From Sphaerisporangium album (lineage in GTDB: Bacteria; Actinomycetota; Actinomycetes; Streptosporangiales; Streptosporangiaceae), in contig NZ_QOIL01000006.1 of assembly GCF_003323745.1 (NCBI RefSeq), forward strand, positions 372,001-436,000: 64,000 bases of DNA. Direction: 5' to 3'. The translations under genes and the position numbers were made by a program. The notes under the pieces were generated by a model. That model made no database searches. It saw nothing but the letters and a program-made list of their open reading frames with translations, and was not told the origin of the DNA. This document shows positions 32,227 through 41,494 of this stretch, piece after piece. Positions within the stretch are counted from its first letter, which is position 1. The number at the start of each line of letters is the position of its first letter.

Positions 32227-33678
32227 ATGAGGGAACTTCCGACGGCGGTCGCGACGGTCATGGACCGGTCCGGCGAGCCCAACCCCTACCTCCTGGGCGT
32301 GTACGCGCCCGTGCACGAGGAGGTCACCGCCGAGGACCTGACCGTCATCGGCGAGATCCCCCGCGACCTCAACGGCGTGTACCTGCGCAACGGGCCCAAC
32401 GCGCGCTACCCGATGCGGGGCCGCTACCACTGGTTCGACGGCGACGGCATGGTGCACGCCATGCACTTCGAGAACGGCCGGGCGCGCTACCGCAACCGGT
32501 ACGTCCGCACCCGCGCCTTCGAGGCCGAGTCCGCCGAGGGCAGGTCCCTCTGGACGGGTGTCATGGAGGACACCAAGGACAACCCCTTCGGCAACGGCCA
32601 CGGGCTCAACCTGAAGGACTCCGCCAACACCGACCTGATCTTCCACCGCGGCAAGGTGCTCGCCACCTGGTACCTGTGCGGCTCGCCGTACGCCCTGGAC
32701 CCGCTGTCGCTGGAGACCATCGGGGCCGAGACCTTCCTCGACACGCTGACCGGCGACTTCATGGCCCACCCCAAGGCGGACGCGCGCACGGGCGAGCTGT
32801 TCTGGTTCGACTACGGGCCGCGCCCGCCGTACCTGCGCTACGGCGTCGTGGGCGCGAGCGGCGCGGTGGAGCACCTCGTCGAGCTGGACCTGCCCGGGGC
32901 GCGGCTGCCGCACGACCTGGCGATCACAGAGAACCACGCCGTGCTGATGGACCTGCCGCTGTTCCAGGACCTCGACGCGGCCCGCCAGGGGCGGTACAAG
33001 CTCACCTTCGACCGGGGGCTGCCCTCGCGCTTCGGGGTGATCCCGCGCCGGGGGCTCGCCGGTGACATCCGCTGGTTCGAGGCCAAGCCCTGCTACATCT
33101 ACCACGTGGTCAACGCCTGGGAGTCCGGGGACGAGATCACGATGGACGTGTGCCGGGTGGCGCGCCCGGCGCCGAACGGCGCGGGCACCCCGCTGTCGCG
33201 CATGCTGTCGTACCTCAAGCTGGACGCGCGCATGTACCGCTACCGGTTCGACCTGCGAACCGGGAGGACGTCCGAGGGCTACCTGGACGAGGAGCAGAAC
33301 ACGGAGTTCCCGTCCATCGACGCCCGCCTGACCGGCTACGCCACGCGATACGCGTACAACGTGTCCGTGAAGGAGGCGGAGACCAACCTCTTCGACGGCC
33401 TGATCCGCTACGACAACGTCACCGGCGAGCGGCAGCGGTACCGCTTCGGCGAGCACCGCTACGGCAGCGAGGCGCCGTTCGCGCCCCGCGACGGCGCGAC
33501 CGGCGAGGACGACGGCTACCTCGTCACCTTCGTCACCGACGAGCGCGAGGGCACCTCCGAGGTGCAGATCCTGTCCGCCGCCGACCTCGCCGCCGGGCCA
33601 CTGGCCCGCGTCCTGCTCCCCACGCGCGTCCCGCTCGGCTTCCACGCCACCTGGGTCCGCGCGGACCAGCTCCGGTGA
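32227..33678 (+). CDS. Carotenoid/stilbene cleavage oxygenase (RPE65 family)
   Basis: 483 residues, full length for the family. Early signature NGVYLRNGPNARYP and WFDGDGMVHAMHF. The four iron-binding histidines are visible in AHPKAD, PHDLAITENH, IYHVVNAWE and the C-terminal GFHATWV. These non-haem iron dioxygenases cleave a double bond of carotenoids, apocarotenoids or lignostilbenes. No carotenoid synthesis gene is nearby, so a lignin-derived stilbene or scavenged apocarotenoid is as likely. No ribosome site; leaderless by the promoter geometry. Confidence 0.94.
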   Translation: MRELPTAVATVMDRSGEPNPYLLGVYAPVHEEVTAEDLTVIGEIPRDLNGVYLRNGPNARYPMRGRYHWFDGDGMVHAMHFENGRARYRNRYVRTRAFEAESAEGRSLWTGVMEDTKDNPFGNGHGLNLKDSANTDLIFHRGKVLATWYLCGSPYALDPLSLETIGAETFLDTLTGDFMAHPKADARTGELFWFDYGPRPPYLRYGVVGASGAVEHLVELDLPGARLPHDLAITENHAVLMDLPLFQDLDAARQGRYKLTFDRGLPSRFGVIPRRGLAGDIRWFEAKPCYIYHVVNAWESGDEITMDVCRVARPAPNGAGTPLSRMLSYLKLDARMYRYRFDLRTGRTSEGYLDEEQNTEFPSIDARLTGYATRYAYNVSVKEAETNLFDGLIRYDNVTGERQRYRFGEHRYGSEAPFAPRDGATGEDDGYLVTFVTDEREGTSEVQILSAADLAAGPLARVLLPTRVPLGFHATWVRADQLR

Positions 33679-33835
33679 AACGACGCGGAAAGGGCTCTCA
33701 GGGACGGATCCGGGCACGCACTGGTGAGGAGCGTCGCTTATGGGGTTGACTATGCGTCGGGCATGCACGGGGACGGCGAGGGCATGCCACACGGGGCACG
33801 ACGCCTCCCCGGGCGTAGGGCAGGTGTGTTGAAGA

Positions 33836-34786
33836 ATGAGGCTCAGCGTCTCCCTCGGGCTGTGGCAGGACCGGCCGGCGGACGAGGCGGTGCGGACCGC
33901 GCAGATCGCGGACGAACAGGGCTATTCCGAGGTGTGGGTCGGCGAGATGGCGACGTACGACGCGTTCGCGCTCGCGACGGCCATCGGCATGCGGACGCGT
34001 CGCATCGGGCTGACCGTGGGGCCGCTGGCGGTCACCGTCCGCGACCCGATGATGATCGCGATGGGCGCCGCCTCGGTGGCCGGGCTCACCGGCAGGCCGG
34101 TGGACGTCGCACTCGGCACCTCCAGCCCGGTGGTGGTCGAGGAGTGGCACGGGCGCTCCCGCGCGGGGGCGGCCACGGCGCTGCGCGAGGCGGTCATGGC
34201 GCTGCGGCCCCTGCTCGACGGGGAGAAGTCCGACTTTTCCGGTACGCGGGTCTCCAGTAAGGGGTACCGCCTGCGGCTGCCCGCGCCCCGCTCCAAGCTG
34301 AGCGTCGCGGCGTTCGGCCCCGCCGCGGTGGGCGCCGCCGCGCTCGCCGACCGCATGGTGCTGAACCTCCTCACCCCCGCCTCCGCCGCGCGGCTCATCA
34401 CCGACCTGCGGCTGATCTCCCCGACGACGCGGGTCGCCGCCTGGGTGGTCGCCGCCGTGGACCCGGACGCCTCCGCCGTCGAGCAGATCCGGCGCGGGAC
34501 GCTCCCCTACCTCGCCGCGCCGGGGTACGGGGAGATGTTCGCGGAGTGCGGCTTCGGCGATCTCGTCGCCTACGCCCGCACCCGGCCGCATCCGCGCGAC
34601 CTGCTGGCCGAGATCCCGGACGGCCTGCTCGAATCGATCGCGCTCATCGGCGACTCGGTCGAGATCATGGACCGCCTCGACGCCTACGCGGAGGCGGGCG
34701 TGGACGAGGTGGCCCTCGTGCCGGTCAGCAGCGACGGCGACCCGTACGGCGAGGCAACGCTCAAGGCCCTCGCCGACCGGCCGTGA
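33836..34786 (+). CDS. LLM-class (F420-dependent-type) oxidoreductase
   Basis: 316 residues with the luciferase-like barrel: RLSVSLGLWQ, AQIADEQGYSEVWVGEM, TRRIGLTVGPLAVTVRDPMMIAMGAASVAGLTGRPVDVALGTSSPVVVEEWHGR and a C-terminal LDAYAEAGVDEVALVPV. Actinobacterial members with this pattern mostly use cofactor F420 (some FMN). Substrate unknown. It follows the carotenoid oxygenase by 157 bases and could be co-expressed, but the gap leaves room for its own promoter. The ribosome site is weak. Confidence 0.92.
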   Translation: MRLSVSLGLWQDRPADEAVRTAQIADEQGYSEVWVGEMATYDAFALATAIGMRTRRIGLTVGPLAVTVRDPMMIAMGAASVAGLTGRPVDVALGTSSPVVVEEWHGRSRAGAATALREAVMALRPLLDGEKSDFSGTRVSSKGYRLRLPAPRSKLSVAAFGPAAVGAAALADRMVLNLLTPASAARLITDLRLISPTTRVAAWVVAAVDPDASAVEQIRRGTLPYLAAPGYGEMFAECGFGDLVAYARTRPHPRDLLAEIPDGLLESIALIGDSVEIMDRLDAYAEAGVDEVALVPVSSDGDPYGEATLKALADRP

Positions 34787-34920
34787 CGGCCTTTCCCCTG
34801 AGGTTCCCACCTCGTGACCTCGGGTGCGGGCGGAACTCCCGCCGGAGGGCCGCTCGTTGAGCTGAGGACGCAGAATGGCGGTGGGGACCTCCCCCGCTCG
34901 GCGAAGAGAAAGGCCCGGCC

Positions 34921-35112
34921 ATGTCGCCACTCGGAAAGTACTACATAGGTGCGGCGATCGCCTCCGTGCTCGCCCTGCTGCTCGTGCCGTCCCCGATATC
35001 CTGGCTGGTCGTCCTCGCGGTCCTCGGCGGGCCGGTGGTGGCGTACTTCATGCTGGACGAGTCGCAGCGCGCCCGCCTGCGCCGCATCCGCCGCCGTCAG
35101 ATCGGCGGCTGA
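34921..35112 (+). CDS. Small two-helix membrane protein
   Basis: 63 residues, ATG preceded by AGAAAGG. Two closely spaced hydrophobic segments (about 8-24 and 27-44) are followed by a strongly basic tail (RARLRRIRRRQ) that should stay cytoplasmic. This resembles the DUF4229 type of small actinobacterial membrane proteins, though I cannot be sure of the family. Function unknown. Confidence 0.75.
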   Translation: MSPLGKYYIGAAIASVLALLLVPSPISWLVVLAVLGGPVVAYFMLDESQRARLRRIRRRQIGG

Positions 35113-35181
35113 CCCCGGCTCGGATCGGCCGCTGGTGACGACGGGGGCTCCTGGCCGGTCCGCACGACGCGGCCGGCCGGG

Positions 35182-35505
35182 TCAGGCGGTGGCGACCGCG
35201 GCCGCCTGCTCCTGCACGCGCTGGGCCACCTTGCGCTCGATGAGGAACGACAGGAACGGAACGGTGCCCGCGAGCAGCACCCCGACGGTGTAGGGCCAGG
35301 ACCAGCGTGCCTTCAGCCCCAGGTTGAGGGCGGACAGCAGGTACACGGCGTACACGAAGCCGTGCACGGGGCTGACGATGGCGGCGGGCGTGGCGTTGTC
35401 GAAGCCGTACTTCACTACCATGGCGGCCACGAGGGCCAGCAGCATGCAGCCGACGATATAAGCCATCACCCGGAAGGGCTTGAGCGCGGATTCCACGACG
35501 ATCAT
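35182..35505 (-). CDS. DUF3817 integral membrane protein
   Basis: 107 residues, three hydrophobic segments: VMAYIVGCMLLALVAAMVV, VHGFVYAVYLLSALNL and VGVLLAGTVPFLSFLIE. The H-G-x-x-Y-x-x-Y block and the FLSFLIERKV ending are typical of DUF3817, which is widespread in actinobacteria and unassigned in function. GAGG lies immediately before the ATG. Confidence 0.9.
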   Translation of the reverse strand: MIVVESALKPFRVMAYIVGCMLLALVAAMVVKYGFDNATPAAIVSPVHGFVYAVYLLSALNLGLKARWSWPYTVGVLLAGTVPFLSFLIERKVAQRVQEQAAAVATA

Positions 35506-35601
35506 TACCTCGCTAGCTGAACGGTTCCCACACGATATCCCGCCCCACCCCCGGTCCCGGCCCGGGGACGGCCGTGGCGGGTCGTCAGGGCCGGGGGCTC
35601 G

Positions 35602-36501
35602 TCAGGCCTGGGGGGTCGCGTCCAGCACCGGGGCGGCGGGGGATTCGTCCTCGGTCTCGCGGTCCGCGCGCACCGCGTCGCGGACGAAGTGGAACCACAT
35701 GAAGACGGCGAACGCGGCGAAGATCCACCACTGGGCCGCGTAGGCGAGGTTCCGCCAGGTGAAGCCCCCGGAGACCATCGGCCCCGGCACGTCCACCAGC
35801 CGCACCGCCTGCCCCCGCGCGCTCGCACTCGGCGGTGTCCCGCTTCGGACGGCGCCGTTGCCGGCGGCCCCGTTCTGTGCCCGCGCGGTCGCGTCCTGGG
35901 CGGTCCCGGTGGGGATCACCTGTTCGGTGGCGACCACGAAGCCGTCCTGGAGGCGGACGCCGCTCCACACGTTGATCAGCTCGGCCGTCGAGACCGTGGC
36001 CACCTGGCCCTGTGGCAGGGGCGCGGTGCGGCGCTTGGCGAAGTCGCTCGGCTCGGAGGGCTGGACGCGCCCGGCCACCCGTACCGTCCCCTGGGGGACG
36101 GCCACCGCCGGGTCCGTGGCCGAGGCGACCCAGCCGCGCACGATCGGCACCAGACGGCCGTCGGCGAGCCTCAGCGGGGTGAGCAGCCAGTAGCCGGCGT
36201 TCCGGTCCGCCCCGCCGCCCGTCTCCACGGTCGGCGCGCGCTCGGCCACCAGCAACTGCCGGGAGGCGTCGAACGTCCCCTCGGCCGTCACCCGCCGGCT
36301 CAGCGCCTCCGCCGGGACGCGCCTGTCCGCCTGGACGAGCGTGGACAGCGCCACGGGCGCCGGATCGCCGACCGCGTGGGGACGGCCGGACTCCTCGAAG
36401 ACGCCGAGCTGCCATCGCCCGAGGAGGGTGAAGGAGATCAACACCCCGATCGTCACCAGGTGGAGTCCCACGAGGCGAGGCGAGAACAGCGTCCGAAGCA
36501 T
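35602..36501 (-). CDS. SURF1-family protein (cytochrome oxidase assembly)
   Basis: 299 residues. One N-terminal membrane helix (about 9-27, VGLHLVTIGVLISFTLLGRWQL), the R-W-Q signature, a periplasmic domain with RRVTAEGTFD, GYWLLTPLRLADGRLVPIVRGWV, PLPQGQVATVSTAELIN, and a C-terminal helix (FTWRNLAYAAQWWIFAAFAVFMW). SURF1 helps insert haem a into cytochrome c oxidase. An Ala/Asn/Gly-rich insertion (about 205-235) is unusual. TACCGT lies 6 bases upstream of the ATG (leaderless), supporting this start over one nine codons earlier. Confidence 0.92.
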   Translation of the reverse strand: MLRTLFSPRLVGLHLVTIGVLISFTLLGRWQLGVFEESGRPHAVGDPAPVALSTLVQADRRVPAEALSRRVTAEGTFDASRQLLVAERAPTVETGGGADRNAGYWLLTPLRLADGRLVPIVRGWVASATDPAVAVPQGTVRVAGRVQPSEPSDFAKRRTAPLPQGQVATVSTAELINVWSGVRLQDGFVVATEQVIPTGTAQDATARAQNGAAGNGAVRSGTPPSASARGQAVRLVDVPGPMVSGGFTWRNLAYAAQWWIFAAFAVFMWFHFVRDAVRADRETEDESPAAPVLDATPQA

Positions 36502-36833
36502 AGGCCCACGGTATCCGCCCCACTCCATGGTCCGGTTCCCGGCACGTCCCTGCCGATCCCCCGATCGCATGCCCCGGACCATGAGATCATCATGAGGCCG
36601 CCTCACCTCCAGCGGGCGTGCGGAACGGGGGACGACCCAGGCGACGGCGCCTGGGAGGCATGGACGACCTCGGTGTGACTCCCGGCCTGACCCCGCAGGT
36701 CGGAGGGCGACGAGGGCCGTACGTCCGGTTGGCTCGGTCCAACCCGGATATGTCGATGACGCCGAGTATCGGACCTACGCCTAACTGGCATAAACGGCGT
36801 CAACGGGCGCGCGGGGTGGCTAAAGTCGTGCCC
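36502..36833. other. Intergenic region between SURF1 and a small membrane protein
   Basis: About 330 bases with no supported gene. It contains a small hairpin (36636-36643 with 36648-36655) and TAAAGT at 36821-36826, the probable -10 of the rightward gene. Confidence 0.4.
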
Positions 36834-37004
36834 ATGTCCGAACCTCAGATTGATCCTGCGGGGAACACCCAGCAGTTCAAGGCCTTCGCCCAGCGCCAGG
36901 AGCCGGAGGCGGCCGCGCCGCAGCGGTCCTACCTCGTGCCCGCCATCGCGGCCGTCGCCGCCGTGATCGTCGTCGCCGTGGTCGTCTTCCTGGTCGTCCG
37001 CTAA
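36834..37004 (+). CDS. Small tail-anchored membrane protein
   Basis: 56 residues: a hydrophilic N-terminal half rich in Gln/Glu/Ala and a single C-terminal membrane helix (about 33-55) ending in one Arg, so a tail-anchored layout. TAAAGT 7 bases before the ATG indicates a leaderless mRNA. Family not recognised. Confidence 0.65.
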   Translation: MSEPQIDPAGNTQQFKAFAQRQEPEAAAPQRSYLVPAIAAVAAVIVVAVVVFLVVR

Positions 37005-37139
37005 CCAGTCCAACACGCTCAAGGATGCCAGCGCCGCCGGAACAGCCCGTCGGCGCTATGTCCCATGCCCGAGAGCACCTGAAGCCGCCCCCGACCGTGG
37101 ATGCGCACCGCCACGGGAGCGCACACCATACCCCGTGGA

Positions 37140-37171
37140 CGGCCCGCCCCGCAGGTGGGGGGACGGGCCGC
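37140..37171 (-). terminator. Probable terminator of the gamma-glutamyltransferase gene
   Basis: GC-rich imperfect hairpin (GGCCCGCCCC on the left, GGGGGGACGGGCC on the right) between convergent genes, 36 bases past the ggt stop. Confidence 0.45.
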
Positions 37172-37206
37172 CTCGTCGAGTGGTGGGGGGACTGAGTGGT
37201 GGGAGA

Positions 37207-39063
37207 CTACGGGCGAGGCGAGACCACCAGGGCGCTGCCGCCGCCGCGGCGGGTGCGTTCGGCCACCGCCTGGATCTTGCCGTGGGGAAGGAACTCAAGG
37301 CCGGTGGCCGCGCCGATCTCGCCGACCGGGGGGCCGGGGGCGACCGTCAAGGTGTGGCCCTTGGCCGTCAGCTCGGGGCCGTAGCGGTCGAGGAACGCCT
37401 GCTCGACCTGGGTGGCCGCCGTGTTGCGCTGGCTCGCCCGCGGAGCGAAGAGGGCGTCGGGCAGGGACATGCCGAACTCGTACCGGTTGACGAGGATCTG
37501 CAGCACCGTCGTGATGATCGTCGCCCCGCCCGGCGAGCCGACCGCGAGCAGCGGCCTGCCGTTCTTGAGGATGATCGTCGGGGCCATGGAGGAGCGGGGA
37601 CGCTTGCCCGGGGCGGGGAGGTTCGGGTCGCCGGGAGCCGGGCCGAAGGAGAAGTCGGTCAGCTCGTTGTTCAGCAGGAAGCCGCGCCCGGGGACCACGA
37701 TGCCGCTGCCGCCGGTCTGCTCGATCGTGATGTTGTACGCCGCGACGTTGCCCCAGCGGTCGGCGACGACCAGGTGGGTGGTCTCCGGCCCCTCGGGCTT
37801 CTCGTCGGCCTGGTCGGCCTTGGCGGCGTCACCGGGGGTGGCCTGCGGCGTGATCGAGTTCCCCTCGAACTGGCAGCCGGTGTAGGACCCGTCAGGCTGG
37901 CCCGCCGACGCCGGGTGCGGCATCGCGAAGTCGCCGATCAGGCAGGCCCGCTCCTTGGCGAAGCCGTCCGACAGCAGCTCCTTCAGCGGCACGTTGACGT
38001 AGCCGGGGTCTCCGACGAACACGTTGCGGTCGGCGAAGGCGAGGCGCGAGGCCTCCAGGTATTCGTGGAGGCCGACCTTCGGCAGCGCTTCCAGGATGTT
38101 AAGCGCCTCGCCGACGGTGGACCCGCCGGAGGACGGCGGCGCCATGCCGTAGACCTCCATGCCGTTGTAGACGACCTTGCTGGGCTCGCGCTCCAGCGCG
38201 CGGTAGGCCCGCAGGTCGGAGGTCTGCATCAGGCCGGGTCGCACGACGCGGGTGGAGCCCGGCCGGACCGGGGGCGCCTTGACGGTGGCCACGAGCTCGT
38301 CGCCGAGCCTGCCCTCGTACAGCCACTCGCCGCCGCGACGGCCGAGCTCGCGGTAGGTGGCGGCGAGGTCGGGGTTGCGGAAGGTGGACCCGACGGGCGG
38401 CGGCGCGCCGTTCGGGAGGTAGAGCGCGGCGGTGGAGGTGAAGTCGGCGAAGCGGGCGGCGTTCTGGGCGGTCTGGTCGTAGAAGGTCTGGTCGACCGTG
38501 AAGCCGTTGGCCGCGACGTCGGCGGCCGGCTTGAGCGCCTCCTTGAGGGAGATCGTGCCGTAGCGGCGCAGGGCGAGCTCCCACTGGGCCACGCTGCCGG
38601 GCACGCCGACCGAGAGCCCGCTGGTCACCGCGTCGGCGAACGGGATCGGGGCGCCGTTCTCCTGGAAGGAGGTCTCGGTCATCGCCTGGGGGGCCTTCTC
38701 ACGGCCGTCGATGGTGGAGACCCTGTGGCGCCGGGCGTCGTAGTAGACGAGGAAGCCGCCCCCGGCCAGGCCCGCCGAGTAGGGCTCGGTCACGCCCAGC
38801 GTGGCGGCTCCGGCCACGGCGGCGTCCATGGCGTTGCCGCCCTGCCTGAGGATGGAGAGCGCGGCCTTGCTGGCGTCGAGGTCGACGGTCGAGACCGCGC
38901 CGCCGTACCCCTCGGCGACGGGGACCTTCGCCGGGCCGCCGTGCGACAGCGTGCCGGTGGAGATCTGCGAGTCGAGCGTCGCCTGGGCGTTGCCGGGCGG
39001 CACGACAAGGGAAAGGGAGGCGGCGACTCCCACGAAAGGCACGGCGAAGCGGCGGAACATCAT
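37207..39063 (-). CDS. ggt: Secreted gamma-glutamyltransferase
   Basis: 618 residues; GAGGGG 5 bases before ATG-ATG. Signal peptide 1-27. The large-subunit part shows GGNAMDAAVA, GLAGGGFLVYYDA, DGREKAP and GVPGSVAQWE. The autoprocessing site is ETTHLVVAD, with Thr428 as the expected new N-terminal nucleophile of the small subunit. Downstream are NNELTDFSF, RPRSSMAPTI and GSPGGATIITTVLQ, which form the gamma-glutamyl pocket. The enzyme hydrolyses or transfers gamma-glutamyl groups from glutathione-like or poly-gamma-glutamyl substrates outside the membrane. An insertion rich in Lys/Asp/Glu lies just before the cleavage site. Confidence 0.95.
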   Translation of the reverse strand: MMFRRFAVPFVGVAASLSLVVPPGNAQATLDSQISTGTLSHGGPAKVPVAEGYGGAVSTVDLDASKAALSILRQGGNAMDAAVAGAATLGVTEPYSAGLAGGGFLVYYDARRHRVSTIDGREKAPQAMTETSFQENGAPIPFADAVTSGLSVGVPGSVAQWELALRRYGTISLKEALKPAADVAANGFTVDQTFYDQTAQNAARFADFTSTAALYLPNGAPPPVGSTFRNPDLAATYRELGRRGGEWLYEGRLGDELVATVKAPPVRPGSTRVVRPGLMQTSDLRAYRALEREPSKVVYNGMEVYGMAPPSSGGSTVGEALNILEALPKVGLHEYLEASRLAFADRNVFVGDPGYVNVPLKELLSDGFAKERACLIGDFAMPHPASAGQPDGSYTGCQFEGNSITPQATPGDAAKADQADEKPEGPETTHLVVADRWGNVAAYNITIEQTGGSGIVVPGRGFLLNNELTDFSFGPAPGDPNLPAPGKRPRSSMAPTIILKNGRPLLAVGSPGGATIITTVLQILVNRYEFGMSLPDALFAPRASQRNTAATQVEQAFLDRYGPELTAKGHTLTVAPGPPVGEIGAATGLEFLPHGKIQAVAERTRRGGGSALVVSPRP

Positions 39064-39427
39064 GGCAGCCCCTCATTCCTCCTAGATCGCACCAGCATTG
39101 ACTCATAGCTTCACAACCGTGGTCAATCGCGATCAATCGACTCGGTAGTCACCGCAGGCACGGCCGCGCACCCGGCCCGCCGCCACCAGAGGGGCGCGGC
39201 GCCGAGGCGCGCCCACCGGCCCCTTCCGGGTAGCCGAACGATCACTTTCGGTGAACGGAGTCTAACGCGGGCCCCCGACAGAACTTCCCGGGCCGTGCTC
39301 ACGGGCTCACAGGGCTCGCCGTCGCCCAGGCATGGGCGCGCCCTTCCGGCGTACACCGATGACTGTAGGCGGCACTGCCACACGGGGACGATGCACTGGT
39401 CAGCGGGCGTGACGTACCGTTCAGGAC
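39064..39427. promoter_or_regulatory. Divergent region between ggt and the DesK-type kinase
   Basis: About 360 bases, no gene. The rightward -10 TACCGT (39415-39420) lies 7 bases before the kinase GTG, a leaderless layout. The ggt side is A/T-richer (39080-39150) with TTGACC (39125-39120) as a possible -35. Confidence 0.4.
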
Positions 39428-40609
39428 GTGCGCGCGACACGTCCCCACCCGATCTCCGGCCCCCTGCTGCCCCTGTTCGTGGCCGCGGCGCAGCTCTGGG
39501 GCACGGTGTACGCGCAGAGGTTGCAGGTCGACCCGGACGACCGCTACAGCCGCGTCCCCCTCGATTTCCCCGGGTTCGCGCTTCTGTCCGTCGGCCCGAT
39601 GGCCCTGATCATCCGCCACGCGCGCCCGGTGCTGGCGCTGTGGATGACGATCGCCGCGACCTGCGTCTACGTCAACGCCGGGTACTCCTACGGCCCGATC
39701 TTCATCAGCCCCATCGGCGCGGCCGTCAACGCGCTGCTGGCCGGTCACCGCCGGGCCGCCTGGGCCGCCGGGATCACGTTGTTCGGGTTCCTCATGGCGT
39801 ACTCCACGTGGCTGCTCGACAAGCCGCAGAGCCTGTACCACCACGCCAGCGTGGGCGCGTTCATCATGGTCGTGCTCACCGTCGCCGAGATCTTCCGCGC
39901 CCGGGTCGAGCAGCGCGCCGAGCGCGACCGCGTCGGCCGGGAGGAGGCGCGGCGCCAGGCCAGCGAGGAGCGCCTGACCATGGCCCAGGAGCTGCACGAC
40001 GTGCTGGGCCACAGCATCTCGCTGATCCACGTCCAGGCGTCCACGGCCCTGCACCTCATGGACGACCACCCCGAACAGGCCCGTACGGCGCTCACCACGA
40101 TCAAGCAGGCGAGCAAGGACGTGCTCACCGAGATGCGCTCATTGCTGGGCGTGCTGCGCGAGGACGCGCCGCGCACGCCGACGGCCGGTCTGGCGCAGCT
40201 CGACGAGCTGCTCGGGCGCAGCGGCCCCGTGGTCACCAAGAGGGTCACGGGCACCGTGCGGTCGCTGCCGCCGGGCGTCGACCGCGCCGCCTACCGGATC
40301 GTCCAGGAGGCGCTGACGAACGTCACCAAGCACGCGCCCGGCGCGGGAGCGGCCGTGACGCTCATGTACGGCGCGGACGTCCTGACCATCCGGGTGGACG
40401 ACACCGGCGCGACCGCGCCGAGCGTGCTGGGCGAGGAGGGCGGCGGCAACGGCATCCCGGGGATGCGCGAGCGGGCGGCCGCGCTCGGCGGCTCGCTGTA
40501 CGCCGGCCCGCTTCATCCGGGTTTCCGGGTGGAGGCCCGCCTTCCGGTCCCGCCCGCCAAGACCCCCGCCCTTTCCGAGGGCGCCACCCCTTCCGAGGAC
40601 CCCGAGTGA
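39428..40609 (+). CDS. NarL/DesK-type sensor histidine kinase
   Basis: 393 residues. About four to five N-terminal membrane helices (residues 10-150), a coiled linker rich in Arg/Glu, then the HisKA_3 box AQELHDVLGHSISLIHVQA with the phospho-acceptor His, and a GHKL ATPase domain (AAYRIVQEALTNVTKHAPGA, VDDTG, GNGIPGMRERAAALGG). The final stop overlaps the next start (GTGA), so kinase and regulator are coupled. The signal is unknown; such kinases often sense membrane state or wall stress. TACCGT precedes the GTG by 7 bases. Confidence 0.94.
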   Translation: MRATRPHPISGPLLPLFVAAAQLWGTVYAQRLQVDPDDRYSRVPLDFPGFALLSVGPMALIIRHARPVLALWMTIAATCVYVNAGYSYGPIFISPIGAAVNALLAGHRRAAWAAGITLFGFLMAYSTWLLDKPQSLYHHASVGAFIMVVLTVAEIFRARVEQRAERDRVGREEARRQASEERLTMAQELHDVLGHSISLIHVQASTALHLMDDHPEQARTALTTIKQASKDVLTEMRSLLGVLREDAPRTPTAGLAQLDELLGRSGPVVTKRVTGTVRSLPPGVDRAAYRIVQEALTNVTKHAPGAGAAVTLMYGADVLTIRVDDTGATAPSVLGEEGGGNGIPGMRERAAALGGSLYAGPLHPGFRVEARLPVPPAKTPALSEGATPSEDPE

Positions 40610-41253
40610 TCAAGGTACTGCTGGCCGACGACCAGGCCCTCGTGCGCGCGGGCTTCCGCGCCCTGCTCGACGCCCAGGACGGCATGACCGTCGTGGCCGA
40701 GGCCTCCGACGGCGCCGAGGCGGTCCGGCTGGCCGGCGAGCACCATCCGGACGTCGTCCTGATGGACATCCGCATGCCCGGCATGGACGGCCTGACCGCG
40801 ACGCGGAAGATGCCCGGGACGGTGAAGGTCATCATCCTCACGACGTTCGAGCTGGACGAGTACGTCTTCGAGGCGCTGCGCGGCGGGGCCAGCGGCTTCC
40901 TGGTGAAGGACACCGAGCCGGCCGAGCTGATCCAGGCCGTGCGGGTGGTGGCGGCGGGCGAGGCGCTGCTGTCGCCCAGCGTGACCCGGCGCCTGATCGC
41001 CGAGTACGCGACCCGGGCAAAGGAGCCGCACGTCAGGGCCGGGCTGGACCAGCTCACCGAGCGCGAGCGCGAGGTGCTCAAGCTGGTCGGGGCCGGGATG
41101 ACCAACGACGAGATCGCCGCCAAGCTGTTCATGGCGCCCGCCACCGCGAAGACGCACGTGAGCCGGGCCATGATGAAGCTCCGGGCCCGCGACCGCGCGC
41201 AGCTCGTCGTCATCGCCTACGAGTCCGGCCTGGTCAGGCCCGGGTGGCTTTGA
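40606..41253 (+). CDS. NarL/LuxR-family response regulator
   Basis: 215 residues. Receiver domain with LLADDQ, phospho-acceptor Asp in VVLMDIRMPGMDG, LTTF and the Lys in FLVKD. The LuxR helix-turn-helix is LTEREREVLKLVGAGMTNDEIAAKLFMAPATAKTHVSRAMMKL. It starts at the GTG that overlaps the kinase stop by 4 bases and is the partner of that kinase. Confidence 0.95.
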   Translation: MIKVLLADDQALVRAGFRALLDAQDGMTVVAEASDGAEAVRLAGEHHPDVVLMDIRMPGMDGLTATRKMPGTVKVIILTTFELDEYVFEALRGGASGFLVKDTEPAELIQAVRVVAAGEALLSPSVTRRLIAEYATRAKEPHVRAGLDQLTEREREVLKLVGAGMTNDEIAAKLFMAPATAKTHVSRAMMKLRARDRAQLVVIAYESGLVRPGWL

Positions 41254-41275
41254 GCTGATACGCCATGCTTGGGCC

Positions 41276-41422
41276 GTGAGACTCGACGACATCGCGATCC
41301 CCGCCTCCCCGGCCGCCCGCATGGCGCACGAGGTGGCCGCCGCCTACTGCTCGTATCGCGGCCAACCCCCTGGACGCCCCCGGCCCCGCGTGACGACGGC
41401 CGCGGCCACGACGCCGGGTTAG
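41276..41422 (+). pseudogene. Fragment of an HD-domain (cyanamide-hydratase-like) protein
   Basis: A 48-codon frame from GTG 41276 begins RLDDIAIPASPAARMAHEVAAAYCS. This strongly resembles the N-terminus of actinobacterial HD-domain proteins, where SPALLNHSxR normally follows. Here the match ends after AAYCS and the frame continues as Pro/Arg-rich noise to a stop. The His-Asp core is absent in all frames nearby, so I read it as a truncated remnant. Confidence 0.5.
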
Positions 41423-41449
41423 CGAACTGTCACTGGCCGTCATCGGTTG

Positions 41450-41473
41450 ATTCCATTACGTTCCGTAAGGAAT
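41450..41473. promoter_or_regulatory. Inverted repeat upstream of the leader ORF and SafE-like gene
   Basis: ATTCC-A-TTACG (41450-41460), centre TTC, then CGTAA-GGAAT (41464-41473): ten paired positions with one bulged A. A TTGATT hexamer overlaps at 41447-41452. This is a good candidate operator for the leader and membrane-protein genes. Confidence 0.5.
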
Positions 41474-41494
41474 GTTCTACGGAGGAGGATCCCG

